Part shown: positions 42,958-50,661 of the stretch, in pieces
How positions within the stretch are numbered: position 1 is the first letter of the stretch
How the letters are laid out: each line of letters begins with the position of its first letter
Origin: DASVEE01 sp036380735
GTDB taxonomy: Bacteria > Acidobacteriota > Thermoanaerobaculia > Gp7-AA8
Assembly: GCA_036380735.1 (NCBI GenBank)
Contig: DASVEE010000033.1
Span: 1 to 64,000 of the forward strand
Length of the DNA stretch: 64,000 nucleotides
Reading direction: 5' to 3'
Translations under genes and position numbers: made by a program
Notes under the pieces: generated by a model
Databases searched by the model: none
The model's input: the letters and a program-made list of their open reading frames with translations, nothing else
Told to the model about the DNA's origin: nothing

Positions 42958-43004
42958 CGGCTTTCTTCGTAGATTGAGCGACCCATACATAGGAGGAATT
43001 CGGT

Positions 43005-43559
43005 ATTTACCCGCCACGCCGCAATCCGAGATTCGATCGCAGACCCGTAGAGCCAGAGAATCGCATCAATGATCTGATCCGTGCCGCCGAGGTACGACTG
43101 ATCGACGCCGAAGGAGCGCAGGTCGGTATCGTGCCGATCGCGCAAGCCCAGGAAATGGCGCGTGAGAAGGATCTCGATCTGGTCGAGATCTCGCCATCCG
43201 CCAACCCGCCGGTCTGCAAGATCATGGACTACGGGAAGTTCATCTTTCAGAAGAAGAAGAAAGAGGGCGAAGCGAAGAAGAAGCAGAAGGTCATCGTCGT
43301 CAAGGAGGTGCAGTTCCGCCCCCGCATCGACGAGCATGACTTCGAGTTCAAGAAGAACCACGTCATCCGCTTTCTGCAGCACGGAGACAAGGTCAAGGCG
43401 AGCATCCGCTTCCGTGGCCGAGAAATGACGCACATGGAGTTCGGGCGTCAGCTCATCGACCGCCTCCTCCTCGACGTCAAGGAGTACGGTGCCCCGGAAA
43501 ACCCGCACCCCGACGTGCAGGGCAACCGGATGACCATCGTCATCGCTCCGTCGAAGTAA
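43005..43559 (+). CDS. infC: translation initiation factor IF-3 (AUU start)
   Basis: 184 aa if started at ATT 43005-43007, which stands 8 nt after a perfect AGGAGG (42991-42996). The first in-frame GTG is at 43131 and would delete the conserved N-terminal segment (…NRINDLIRAAEVRLIDAEGA, then QVGIVPIAQAQ). No ATG or GTG precedes it in frame, so the rare AUU start is by far the best choice, as in E. coli infC, where it allows IF-3 to repress its own translation. N-domain ends at DLVEISPSANPPVCKIMDYG; a basic linker (KKKKEGEAKKKQK); C-domain VQFRPRIDEHDFEFK, FRGREMTHMEFG. It prevents premature 50S joining and checks the start codon. Confidence 0.95.
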   Translation: MYPPRRNPRFDRRPVEPENRINDLIRAAEVRLIDAEGAQVGIVPIAQAQEMAREKDLDLVEISPSANPPVCKIMDYGKFIFQKKKKEGEAKKKQKVIVVKEVQFRPRIDEHDFEFKKNHVIRFLQHGDKVKASIRFRGREMTHMEFGRQLIDRLLLDVKEYGAPENPHPDVQGNRMTIVIAPSK

Positions 43560-43584
43560 CCTCCTGGGGAATCATCTGCACCGC

Positions 43585-43605
43585 AGCCTGGTTTAGTCGC
43601 AGGCT
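43585..43605 (+). promoter_or_regulatory. hairpin before rpmI
   Basis: AGCCTG-(9 nt)-CAGGCT, ending 14 nt before the rpmI ATG and close to its ribosome site (AAGGGGA). L20-mediated control acts on rpmI leaders in other bacteria; this hairpin may play that role here, but the fold is weak. Confidence 0.25.
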
Positions 43606-43619
43606 TTAAGGGGACTGCT

Positions 43620-43817
43620 ATGCCGAAAATGAAGACTCACCGTGGAGCCGCGAAGCGGTTCAAGAAGACCGGAAGCGGCAAAATCACCCGCGGCCACGCC
43701 TTCCATTCGCACATCCTGACCAAGAAGTCGCCGGGCCGTAAGGCGCGGCTGGCAGGCGAGACCGAGGTCTCGAGCGCGAACGAGAAGACCGTCAAGCGGA
43801 TGCTGCCGTATCTGTAG
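43620..43817 (+). CDS. rpmI: 50S ribosomal protein bL35
   Basis: 65 aa: MPKMKTHRGAAKRFKKTGSG, K-I-T-R-G-H-A-F-H-S-H-I, L-P-Y-L at the end. Length and sequence are standard for bL35. The ribosome site AAGGGGA lies 6 nt upstream. Third gene of the thrS cluster, 60 nt after infC. Confidence 0.97.
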   Translation: MPKMKTHRGAAKRFKKTGSGKITRGHAFHSHILTKKSPGRKARLAGETEVSSANEKTVKRMLPYL

Positions 43818-43830
43818 GAGCAGCTCTCGA

Positions 43831-43851
43831 CTGGCAGCGTTGCGCTGTCAG
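43831..43851 (+). promoter_or_regulatory. hairpin in the rpmI-rplT spacer
   Basis: CTGGCAGCG / CGCTGTCAG (8 of 9 pairs) with a 3-nt loop. A second pairing, CCGGGT / ACCCGG, lies at about 43917-43940. The 156-nt spacer is long for this operon and may carry an L20-binding leader; not proven. Confidence 0.25.
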
Positions 43852-43973
43852 GAACACCGAGAGTCTGCCGCGAGCTGACGGCCGACCGCCGCCACAGCTC
43901 GTGAATGGAGCGCGACCGGGTAACACCCACTCCTGACCCGGCCGCTCATCAATGGAAAGGAAACGAGGAGACC

Positions 43974-44345
43974 ATGCCGAGAGTAAAAAGAGGTTTCAAG
44001 CGCAAGAACAAGCGCACGAAGATCCTGAAGCTGGCCAAAGGCTACTACGGGATGAAATCGCGCGGTCATCGGATCGCGAAGCAGGCCGTCGAGAAGTCGC
44101 TCAACTTCGCCTTCACGGGCCGCAAGGACCGTAAGGGTGAGTTCCGGACGCTCTGGATCGCCCGGATCAACGCTGCCGCCCGCCAGAACGGGATGTCGTA
44201 CTCCCAGTTCATCGCCGGCCTCAAGGCCAGCGGCTCGGAGCTCGACCGTAAGGTGCTGGCCGACATCGCCGTGCGCGACGCCGCCATGTTCACCTCCCTG
44301 GTCGAAAGCGCCCGCACGGGACTGCAGAAGACGAAGAGCGCGTAA
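43974..44345 (+). CDS. rplT: 50S ribosomal protein bL20
   Basis: 123 aa; ATG at 43974 after GAGGAG. MPRVKRGFKRKNKRTKILKL, A-K-G-Y-Y-G-M-K-S-R, W-I-A-R-I-N-A-A-A-R, Y-S-Q-F-I-A-G-L are all bL20 signatures. bL20 is an early 23S-binding assembly protein and, in several bacteria, a translational repressor of rpmI-rplT. Followed by an intrinsic terminator, so pheS is a separate unit. Confidence 0.97.
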   Translation: MPRVKRGFKRKNKRTKILKLAKGYYGMKSRGHRIAKQAVEKSLNFAFTGRKDRKGEFRTLWIARINAAARQNGMSYSQFIAGLKASGSELDRKVLADIAVRDAAMFTSLVESARTGLQKTKSA

Positions 44346-44368
44346 GCGGAATCATTGCTTCGCTCCTG

Positions 44369-44396
44369 AAACGCGGGCCCCGAGGCCCGCGTTTTT
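44369..44396 (+). terminator. terminator of the thrS-infC-rpmI-rplT operon
   Basis: AAACGCGGGCC-CCGA-GGCCCGCGTTTTT: a strong stem plus U-tract, 23 nt after the rplT stop. Confidence 0.92.
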
Positions 44397-44407
44397 CGTT
44401 TCAGGAT

Positions 44408-44494
44408 GGTTGTTGGTTTTCGGTTGTCGGTTGTCGGTGCTGCGCCCGGCGCCACCGTGCTCCACCGAAAACCGAAAACCGAAAACCAAAAACC
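44408..44494. repeat. 7-mer inverted repeat (TTTTCGG/CCGAAAA)
   Basis: Left arm GGTTGTTGGTTTTCGGTTGT…; right arm CCGAAAACCGAAAACCGAAA, then ACCAAAAACC; loop ~30 nt containing GGTGCTGCGCCCGGCGCCA. It lies between the rplT terminator and pheS and ends two bases before the pheS -10 box. Confidence 0.85.
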
Positions 44495-44495
44495 T

Positions 44496-44501
44496 TACAA
44501 T
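44496..44501 (+). promoter_or_regulatory. -10 box of pheS, probably leaderless
   Basis: TACAAT, 8 nt before the pheS ATG. There is no Shine-Dalgarno between them, so transcription would begin at or next to the A of the ATG. Confidence 0.5.
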
Positions 44502-44509
44502 CGCCGCCA

Positions 44510-45535
44510 ATGCTCGACCAGATCACCAACGCCGGCGCCGAGTTCGACGCCGCGCTCGACGCCGCCACCACCGCCGCCGCGCTCGATGAGCTTCGCGTCC
44601 GCTACTTCGGCCGCAAGGGAGGGCTCATCCCCGCGCTCTTCTCCGGCCTCAAGGAAGTGCCGAAGGAGTCGAAGAAAGAGGTCGGCGACGCGCTGAACAA
44701 GCTGCGCGACCGCGTCGAGGAAGCGCTCAAGGAGAAGACCGAGCGCGTCGCGACCGAGGAAGCGAAGCTGAAGGAAGCGCGCGACGTCATCGACGTCACG
44801 CTCCCCGCCCGCCTCCCCCGCCTCGGCCACCTCCACCCGATCACGCTCGTCCGCCAGCAGATGGAGCAGATCTTCCGCGAGATGGGCTACTCCGTCGATC
44901 CCGGCCGCGAGATCGAGACCGACTGGTTCAACTTCGAGGCGCTGAACTTCACCCCCGATCACCCCGCGCGCGACACGCAGGACACGTTCTTCCTCGACGT
45001 GCCGGGGCTGCTGCTGCGCACGCACACGTCGAACGCGCAGATCCACTCGATGACGGACATCAAGCCGCCGCTGCGCGTGGTCACGGCCGGCCGCGTGTTC
45101 CGCCGCGACGAGATCACCATGCGCCGCTCCCCGATGTTCCACCAGTTCGAAGCGTTCGTCGTCGACCGCGGCATTCACATCGGCCACATGCGCGCGACGC
45201 TGGAGCACTTCGTCCGCCGCCTGTTCGACGAGAACGCCAAGGTCCGCCTCCGCCCGAGCTTCTTCCCCTTCACCGAGCCCTCGGCGGAGCTGGACATGTC
45301 GTGCGTGTTCTGCAAAGGCCAGGGCTGCGGCACCTGCTCCCACACCGGCTGGATGGAGATCCTCGGCTGCGGCATGATCCACCCCCAGGTCCTGCGCAAC
45401 GTCAACATCGACCCCGAAGAGTGGAGCGGCTTCGCCTTCGGCATGGGCCTCGACCGCGTGGCGATGCTGAAGTACGACATCCCGAACATCCGTACGCTGT
45501 TCGAGAACGACCTCAGAGTGCTTTCCCAGTTCTGA
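44510..45535 (+). CDS. pheS: phenylalanyl-tRNA synthetase alpha chain
   Basis: 341 aa, normal length. An N-terminal coiled-coil (residues ~1-90) is followed by the class-II core: RLGHLHPITLVRQQMEQIF, D-T-F-F-L, LLRTHTSNAQIHSM, AGRVFRRDEITMRRSPMFHQ, FEAFVVD. The C-terminal zinc-like cluster reads SCVFCKGQGCGTCSHTGW and then E-I-L-G-C-G-M-I-H-P. It forms an alpha2-beta2 enzyme with PheT to charge tRNA-Phe. pheT is not adjacent: the gene is followed by a GGAC repeat and an oppositely oriented ABC operon, so the beta chain must be encoded elsewhere. Transcribed separately from rplT. Confidence 0.96.
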   Translation: MLDQITNAGAEFDAALDAATTAAALDELRVRYFGRKGGLIPALFSGLKEVPKESKKEVGDALNKLRDRVEEALKEKTERVATEEAKLKEARDVIDVTLPARLPRLGHLHPITLVRQQMEQIFREMGYSVDPGREIETDWFNFEALNFTPDHPARDTQDTFFLDVPGLLLRTHTSNAQIHSMTDIKPPLRVVTAGRVFRRDEITMRRSPMFHQFEAFVVDRGIHIGHMRATLEHFVRRLFDENAKVRLRPSFFPFTEPSAELDMSCVFCKGQGCGTCSHTGWMEILGCGMIHPQVLRNVNIDPEEWSGFAFGMGLDRVAMLKYDIPNIRTLFENDLRVLSQF

Positions 45536-45536
45536 T

Positions 45537-45622
45537 GGGACGAATAGGACCTATGGGACAGATGGGACCAACCGCGATCCCATTCGTCCTATAGGTCCTA
45601 TTCGTCCTATTCGTCCTATCGT
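45537..45622. repeat. GGAC 9-mer inverted repeat after pheS
   Basis: Arm GATGGGACGAATAGGACCTA… (45537-45571) faces arm ATCCCATTCGTCCTATAGGT… (45579-45622) with a ~7-nt loop. Located between two converging genes, where it could end transcription from both sides. Confidence 0.9.
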
Positions 45623-45625
45623 TTT

Positions 45626-47275
45626 CTAGAACAGCGCCGTCTTCTTTCCCGTCAGCGGATTCCACGTGTAGAAGTTGCGGTCCTTGTCGATGCAGACGCG
45701 CGGCCGCGCGTCGACCGCGGTGCTGATCTGGCTGTGCATCAGCGCGAGGCCGTCGGCGCGCTGGATCACGCGGCGCGTGGTCAGGTCGACCGTCTCGACG
45801 AACCCGCGGCCGCCGAGGACGACCTTCCCGGGGGCGGCTTCGCCGACGCGGAGCTTGTCGCCCTCGATGCCGATGACGATGCCGTCCGACAGCATGCGCG
45901 CCGACTCGCCGGCGAAACCCAGCTCGATGATGCCGGCGCCGTTCTTCGTGTCCACCAGCGTCGTTCGCACCAGCGCCCTCTCGCCGTCGTCGCTGATCCA
46001 GCGGATGTTGTTGGCGTCGATCGCGCCGGTGCGTGTGAGCAGACGCTGCTTCAGGTCGAACTCGTAGATTCCGCTGATGCCGGTGACGCGCACGACGTCA
46101 GGCGTCACGAAGATCACGCGCCCGCCGATGCCCGGGACGACCGCGCTGCCGAGCAGCGCGTTCCGTTCGAGATCGTGCACGCTGACCTGGCCGTCTGCGA
46201 TGACGGCGAGCCGTTTCCCGTCGCGGCTGAGCGCGAGGTCGCCGAAACGCTGCGCGCGGATGCCGGTGTCGATCGTGCGCGAGCCGCGCTCGTCGAGGTT
46301 GCGCGTCCGGACCTCGAACGGTCCTTCGTTCAACCCCTTCCCTTCGAACCACGCGGCCATGCCGTTCTCCGCCACGGCCGTCGAGAAAACGAAGTGGCGA
46401 TTGATCCGCGTCGAGCGGCCATCGCGCACGTTCACGAAGAAGGAGGGACTCGGCTTCTGGTCCCGCGGATGTCCGCCGCTGATGAGGAACCAGTTGCCCG
46501 TGGGGTATGTGCGCACGCTGAACGTCTTCAGGTCTTCCGGACCGGCGGAGAGCGTGTTCACGACGAAGCCGCCGGCGACCGACAGCAGCACGGCCACACC
46601 GATCCAGAGGAACTTCGACAGCTCGAGATGGCCGCGCTGGCGATCGGCACGGGCGCGCGACAACTGCCACGCCGGTGCGATGAGGAACAGGCCGACGACG
46701 CCGGCCAGGAACGCGGCGATGACTTCGCGCCCGTCGCTCAGCGGCCGCACGATCGCCCACAGCGCGATACCGGTGGCGATGGCCAGCGTCAGGTCGACGA
46801 GCACCAGCGCCTTGCGCGAGCGCACCATCGTGGCGACGGCGTTGCTCGCGGCGAACAGCGCCACCGCGAGCAGCGTCACGGCGGCGACGATGCGGCCGAG
46901 GCTCTCCGGCATCAGCTCCTGTGCGGACGTCAGGGCCAGCGTCGCCGGGATCGCGATCGTCACGGCAAGGCACACGAAGATCGTCGCCAGCGACGCCAGC
47001 ACCTTCCCGAACCACAGCGCCGCCGGCGAGAGCGGCCGCGAAAGGTAGAACGACGCGTCGTCGCCGAGCGTCGACGTGCCGAGGGCGATGGCGAGGATGA
47101 GGGCGAACGCCATCGCCAGGATGCCGCCGAGCGTGGCCACTGTCCCCGCACGCCCCCACGCCTCACTGGGAAGGAGAGCGGCGAACAGCGGCAGCACGGC
47201 GACGGCGATTGCTGCGACGAAGACGAACTTCTTTTCGCGAAGCTCGCGGGATGCAACCGAGAGGACGGCGGTCAT
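45626..47275 (-). CDS. ABC-2 type permease with C-terminal propeller-like extension (second permease)
   Basis: 549 aa; ATG at 47275 with AAGGAG 6 nt upstream. N-terminus MTAVLSVASRELREKKFVFV; about six helices in the first 245 residues (WGRAGTVATLGGILAMAFAL; LSPAALWFGKVLASLATIFV; IVAAVTLLAVALFAASNAVA; LVLVDLTLAIATGIALWAIV; VIAAFLAGVVGLFLIAPAWQ; FLWIGVAVLLSVAGGFVVNT). Residues ~260-549 have no helices and show repeated short beta blades (D-G-R-S-T-R; LALSRDGKRLAVIADGQVSV; WISDDGERALVRTTL), resembling a WD40/PD40-like propeller, probably outside the membrane. It is a paralogue of the permease at 47402-49252 and probably forms a heterodimer with it; the ABC ATPase 49249-50157 would power both. 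Confidence 0.8.
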   Translation of the reverse strand: MTAVLSVASRELREKKFVFVAAIAVAVLPLFAALLPSEAWGRAGTVATLGGILAMAFALILAIALGTSTLGDDASFYLSRPLSPAALWFGKVLASLATIFVCLAVTIAIPATLALTSAQELMPESLGRIVAAVTLLAVALFAASNAVATMVRSRKALVLVDLTLAIATGIALWAIVRPLSDGREVIAAFLAGVVGLFLIAPAWQLSRARADRQRGHLELSKFLWIGVAVLLSVAGGFVVNTLSAGPEDLKTFSVRTYPTGNWFLISGGHPRDQKPSPSFFVNVRDGRSTRINRHFVFSTAVAENGMAAWFEGKGLNEGPFEVRTRNLDERGSRTIDTGIRAQRFGDLALSRDGKRLAVIADGQVSVHDLERNALLGSAVVPGIGGRVIFVTPDVVRVTGISGIYEFDLKQRLLTRTGAIDANNIRWISDDGERALVRTTLVDTKNGAGIIELGFAGESARMLSDGIVIGIEGDKLRVGEAAPGKVVLGGRGFVETVDLTTRRVIQRADGLALMHSQISTAVDARPRVCIDKDRNFYTWNPLTGKKTALF

Positions 47276-47296
47276 GGCTTCTCCTTTTCGTGTGGC

Positions 47297-47396
47297 GTTG
47301 TTGGTTTTCGGTTTTCGGTTTTCGGTTGCTCAGGCCTCGGTTTTGTGCTCGCTCGTGGCGCCGCACCGAAAACCAAAAACCAACAACCGAAAACCG
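47297..47396. repeat. 7-mer inverted repeat (TTTTCGG/CCGAAAA) inside the ABC operon
   Basis: Left arm TTGTTGGTTTTCGGTTTTCG…; right arm CCGAAAACCAAAAACCAACA, then ACCGAAAACC. It fills the gap between the two permease genes, so it is transcribed within the operon and could adjust the ratio of the two permeases. Confidence 0.85.
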
Positions 47397-47401
47397 CCTC
47401 A

Positions 47402-49252
47402 TCAAAACAACTTCTTCTTTTCCCCCGTCAGCGCGTTCCACGTGAACACGCCGTCCGCCGACTCGGCGACGCGGGGACGCGCATCGATCGCCGGCATGCG
47501 AGGATCGGTGCCGCGGAAGCCGAGGAGGTTGGTCGGGTGGAGTCCGGTGATGCTGTGGATCGTCTTGCCGCTCGCGACGTCGACCGTCTGCATCGTCCAG
47601 CTCCGTTTGTCCCCGCGTTTGGCCCACGCGACGACGAGCTTGCCCGGTGCGACTTCGGCGTCGATGTAGGCACCGTCGCCCGACAGCGCGTAGTCGCGGA
47701 GCACCTCGCCGCGGAGATTCACCACACGCAGATGCGGTGTGCCGGCTTCTCTCTTGATCGCGGCGACGGTGCCGTCGGAGAGGACGTGTGCGTCGATGCC
47801 GATGACGCCGAGGTCGGCGATCGTCTGGAGCGTGCGTGCGTCGGCGAGGATGGTGCCGGAACGGCTGCGCCAGTCGCTCAGCATCAGGCGCGAGCCGTCT
47901 TCGCTCATCCAGCTCACGTGCACGCCGGGCGCGAGCTCCTTCTTCCCCGTCACCGTGACGGCGCGGCGCGGCACGTCGAGCTCGTAGACGGTGAGCTGGT
48001 TGCCGCGCTCCAGGTCGAAGATGCGGATCAGGTCGGGCGTGACGAAATAGAGATGGTCGTTGTAGCCGCCGGAGCCGAGCGGCAGGCGGACCGACGCAAG
48101 CAGCGCGCGGCGCTGCAGATCGTGCACCGTCAGGCTGTCACGGTTGAAGATCGCCAGGCGGCTCCCATCATCGGAGAGGCCAAGGACGGACAGCGCCGTG
48201 TTCGCGTATACGCCGGTGTCGATCGTGCGACCGCCATCGAGCTCGCGCACCTTCACCGAAAACGCCGCCTTGCGGCCCAGTTCCGCTTCGCTCCAGGCGA
48301 CGAAGCGTCCATTGCGCGACGCGTTGACGACCATCGGATTGAGCAGGCGGACGAACTGGCCGCTGTTCCGGTTGGCGAAGAAGAACGGCCGCAGGTCGGC
48401 ACGGTTCTTCGCGTCGCCGCTGACCGCGAGCCAGTCGCCCGCGGAGAGCGCCGATGCGTAAGGCTGCGCGAGATCGTTCGGGCTGACGTTGACGGCCCAG
48501 AACACCACGGCGCCGGTCACGAGCAGCAGCGCGACGACGCCAGCCCAGACGAACTTCGACAGCTCGAAGTGGCTGCGGCGGCGGTCGGTGCGTCCGCGCG
48601 AGAGCTGCCACACCGGCGCCACCAGCAGCAGCACCACGAACGCGATGGCGAAGCCGCTCGCGATGCGCGTCGTGAGTTTCATCGCCCCGGCACCGAGGAT
48701 CGGTCCGAGCAGGAGGACGAGCGCGTACACGGTCCCGACGAGCAGCAGCACGTCGACGACGATCAGCGCCGTGCGCGAGCGCAGCATCGAGGAGAACGTG
48801 TGGCTCAGCGCGAACAACGCGACGGCGCCGATCGAAACGAACAGCACGATCGCGCCCACGTCCTCCGGCAGCAGCTCACGCGCCGACGTGTAGGCGAGCG
48901 TGGCCGGAATCGCGATGGTGATGCCGAGGCAGACGAAGATCGTGATCAGCGACGCCAGCGCCTTGCCGAACCAGAGCGCCGCCGGCGACAGCGGCTTGGA
49001 GAAGTAGAACGACAGGCGGTTGTCCGTGAGATCGCGGCCGATGGTCGACGAGCCGAGGACCGTGGCCAGCGCGAGGGCGAAACCGGTCGCGAGGATGCTG
49101 CCGAGCAGCGTGATGACGGCCGGGCGTCCCCAGCGGGAGCTCGCCGGCATCAGCGCCGCGAACAGAGGAAGCAGCGCGACGATGAGCGCCCCTCCGAAGA
49201 CGAACTTCTTTTCGCGCAGCTCGCGCGAAGCTATCGAGAACAGCGTGGTCAT
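47402..49252 (-). CDS. ABC-2 type permease with C-terminal propeller-like extension (first permease)
   Basis: 616 aa; ATG at 49252 overlapping the ATPase stop by 4 nt. N-terminus MTTLFSIASRELREKKFVFG. Six helices in the first ~270 residues (VALLPLFAALMP; VITLLGSILATGFALALATV; LWFGKALASLITIFVCLGIT; DVGAIVLFVSIGAVALFALS; LIVVDVLLLVGTVYALVLLL; FAIAFVVLLLVAPVWQLS; FVWAGVVALLLVTGAVVFWA). Residues ~290-616 form a soluble blade-like region (LSVLGLSDDGSRLAIFNRDS; HVSWMSEDGSRLMLSDWRS; T-W-N-A-L-T-G-E-K). The fusion of an ABC-2 permease to a propeller is uncommon. It probably exports a hydrophobic compound or lipid. Confidence 0.8.
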   Translation of the reverse strand: MTTLFSIASRELREKKFVFGGALIVALLPLFAALMPASSRWGRPAVITLLGSILATGFALALATVLGSSTIGRDLTDNRLSFYFSKPLSPAALWFGKALASLITIFVCLGITIAIPATLAYTSARELLPEDVGAIVLFVSIGAVALFALSHTFSSMLRSRTALIVVDVLLLVGTVYALVLLLGPILGAGAMKLTTRIASGFAIAFVVLLLVAPVWQLSRGRTDRRRSHFELSKFVWAGVVALLLVTGAVVFWAVNVSPNDLAQPYASALSAGDWLAVSGDAKNRADLRPFFFANRNSGQFVRLLNPMVVNASRNGRFVAWSEAELGRKAAFSVKVRELDGGRTIDTGVYANTALSVLGLSDDGSRLAIFNRDSLTVHDLQRRALLASVRLPLGSGGYNDHLYFVTPDLIRIFDLERGNQLTVYELDVPRRAVTVTGKKELAPGVHVSWMSEDGSRLMLSDWRSRSGTILADARTLQTIADLGVIGIDAHVLSDGTVAAIKREAGTPHLRVVNLRGEVLRDYALSGDGAYIDAEVAPGKLVVAWAKRGDKRSWTMQTVDVASGKTIHSITGLHPTNLLGFRGTDPRMPAIDARPRVAESADGVFTWNALTGEKKKLF

Positions 49253-50157
49253 GACTGAGCTCCTTCGTGCTCGCCGGCGACGGCGATGAAGATCTCTTCC
49301 AGCGACATCGGGGTGACGTCGGCGGTGGTGAGGTTGGCCGAACTGCGGAAGCGCTCGAACGCGACGTCGTCGTAGTTGGTGACGACGGCTTCGGTGCCGC
49401 TGCTCCCCCACTGGCGGACGGTGGCGGCGACGAGGCTCGCATTGGCGAGGGCCATCGGCTGCGTACCGAAACGGATGCGGCGGAAGCGCGCCTTCAGCGT
49501 CTCGACTTCTTCGTCGAGGACGATGCGTCCGTCTTTCAGCACGCCGACGCGGTCGGCGATCGCTTCCACGGGCCCGAGGTCGTGCGTGGTGATGAAGACG
49601 GTGATGCCGCGGTCGGCCAGCTCGCTGATGACTTCCTCGAAGAGCGACTTCTTCGCCACGACGTCGAGGCCGAGGGTCGGATCGTCGAGGATCAGCAGCT
49701 CCGGCGACATGCCGAGCGTCATCGCCAGCATGACCTGCTTCTTCTGCCCTTTCGAAAGCGCACCGAAGCGGCTGCGTCCGTCGAGACCGAAGCGGCGGAG
49801 GCGTGCGTCGACGTCGCTCTGGTTCCAGCGCGAGTAAAGCTGCGACGAGAACGTGGCGATGTCGTGGACGGTCATTTCGGGCGGTGCGTCGGCTTCTTCG
49901 CTGACGACGCCGACACGGTCCATGAGGGTCGCGCGCTGCGCCCAGACGTCGCTGCCGAAGATCTCGGCGCGGCCGTTCGTGGGCTTCATCTGGCCGAGGG
50001 TGCAGCGGACGAGCGACGACTTGCCGGCGCCGTTGCGCCCGAGGAGCGCGTAGACGCTGCCGCGGGGGACGGTGAGCGAGGCGCCGTCGACGGCGGTCTT
50101 GCGGCCGTAGCGCACGGTCAGGTCCGTGATGCGGATCGCGGGGGTGTCTGCGTTCAT
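49249..50157 (-). CDS. ABC transporter ATP-binding protein
   Basis: 302 aa. Walker A GRNGAGKS (40-47), signature LSKGQ (134-138), Walker B LLILDDP (154-160), D-loop L-G-L-D, H-loop His192 (TTHDLG). Two changes from the textbook set: the residue after the Walker B Asp is Asp159 rather than Glu, and the Q-loop region reads VSEEAD with no Gln. The C-terminal ~80 residues (from F-R-R-I-R-F) form the extra domain seen in BcrA/YtrB-like ATPases. It is coupled by 4-nt overlaps to the GntR regulator upstream and to the first permease downstream. It powers the two permeases. Confidence 0.93.
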   Translation of the reverse strand: MNADTPAIRITDLTVRYGRKTAVDGASLTVPRGSVYALLGRNGAGKSSLVRCTLGQMKPTNGRAEIFGSDVWAQRATLMDRVGVVSEEADAPPEMTVHDIATFSSQLYSRWNQSDVDARLRRFGLDGRSRFGALSKGQKKQVMLAMTLGMSPELLILDDPTLGLDVVAKKSLFEEVISELADRGITVFITTHDLGPVEAIADRVGVLKDGRIVLDEEVETLKARFRRIRFGTQPMALANASLVAATVRQWGSSGTEAVVTNYDDVAFERFRSSANLTTADVTPMSLEEIFIAVAGEHEGAQS

Positions 50158-50549
50158 GCCTTTCTCCTGTGTTCGCGCACGAGGCGTTCGTAGCTCGTCT
50201 CGAGCTCGTCGACCGCTTCCTCGGCGCTCGCGCCGACGGCGATGGCCGTGCCGGCATAGCGGGCGGCGGCGTCGCGCAGCGTCTCGTTGCGTTCCGATTT
50301 CCTGAGTTGCGTGGGCTCGTCGGCGACGAACGTCCCCTCCCCCCGCTTGACGGCGAACACGCCGGCATCGGTGAGGCGCTGGTACGCCCGTGCGACGGTG
50401 TTGGGATTGACCCGGAGATCCTTCGCCAGATCGCGAACGGACGGAACCGAGTCACCCGGCCTGAGTGAGCCGAGAGTGATCATGCGACGCATCCCCTCTT
50501 CGATCTGGCGCCAGATCGGGGCAGCGTCGGTTGCATTGATGTCGAACAT
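50154..50549 (-). CDS. GntR-family regulator, YtrA-like
   Basis: 131 aa. The winged helix (residues 8-75) has IWRQIEEGMRRMITLGSLRP, G-D-S-V-P-S-V-R-D-L-A and VNPNTVARAYQRLTDAGVFA, the exact YtrA pattern. The rest (~55 residues) is a short helical dimerisation tail (EEAVDELETSYERLVREHRR) rather than an effector-binding domain. YtrA-type regulators repress the ABC operon in which they lie, usually in response to cell-envelope stress. First gene of the operon, with a matching operator/promoter at 50564-50610. Stop overlaps the ATPase start by 4 nt. Confidence 0.92.
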   Translation of the reverse strand: MFDINATDAAPIWRQIEEGMRRMITLGSLRPGDSVPSVRDLAKDLRVNPNTVARAYQRLTDAGVFAVKRGEGTFVADEPTQLRKSERNETLRDAAARYAGTAIAVGASAEEAVDELETSYERLVREHRRKA

Positions 50550-50563
50550 TTGTCGGTGGACCT

Positions 50564-50585
50564 CTGTACTAGTTGGCTAATACAG
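50564..50585. promoter_or_regulatory. GntR/YtrA-type operator
   Basis: Inverted repeat CTGTACTAG, 4-nt spacer, CTAATACAG (8 of 9 pairs). It overlaps the -10 box of the regulator's promoter, so binding would block transcription: autorepression of the whole operon. Confidence 0.65.
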
Positions 50586-50610
50586 TAGGTCGGTGTAATG
50601 GTGTTGTCAA
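50582..50610 (-). promoter_or_regulatory. promoter of the GntR-ABC operon
   Basis: On the minus strand, TTGACA (50610-50605) and TACTGT (50587-50582) with a 17-nt spacer, 33 nt before the regulator ATG. It overlaps the operator. Confidence 0.65.
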
Positions 50611-50661
50611 GGGGGAGGGGCTCGGGCCCACCGCCTCCTCTGGTAAACTACGCCGGTTCCC

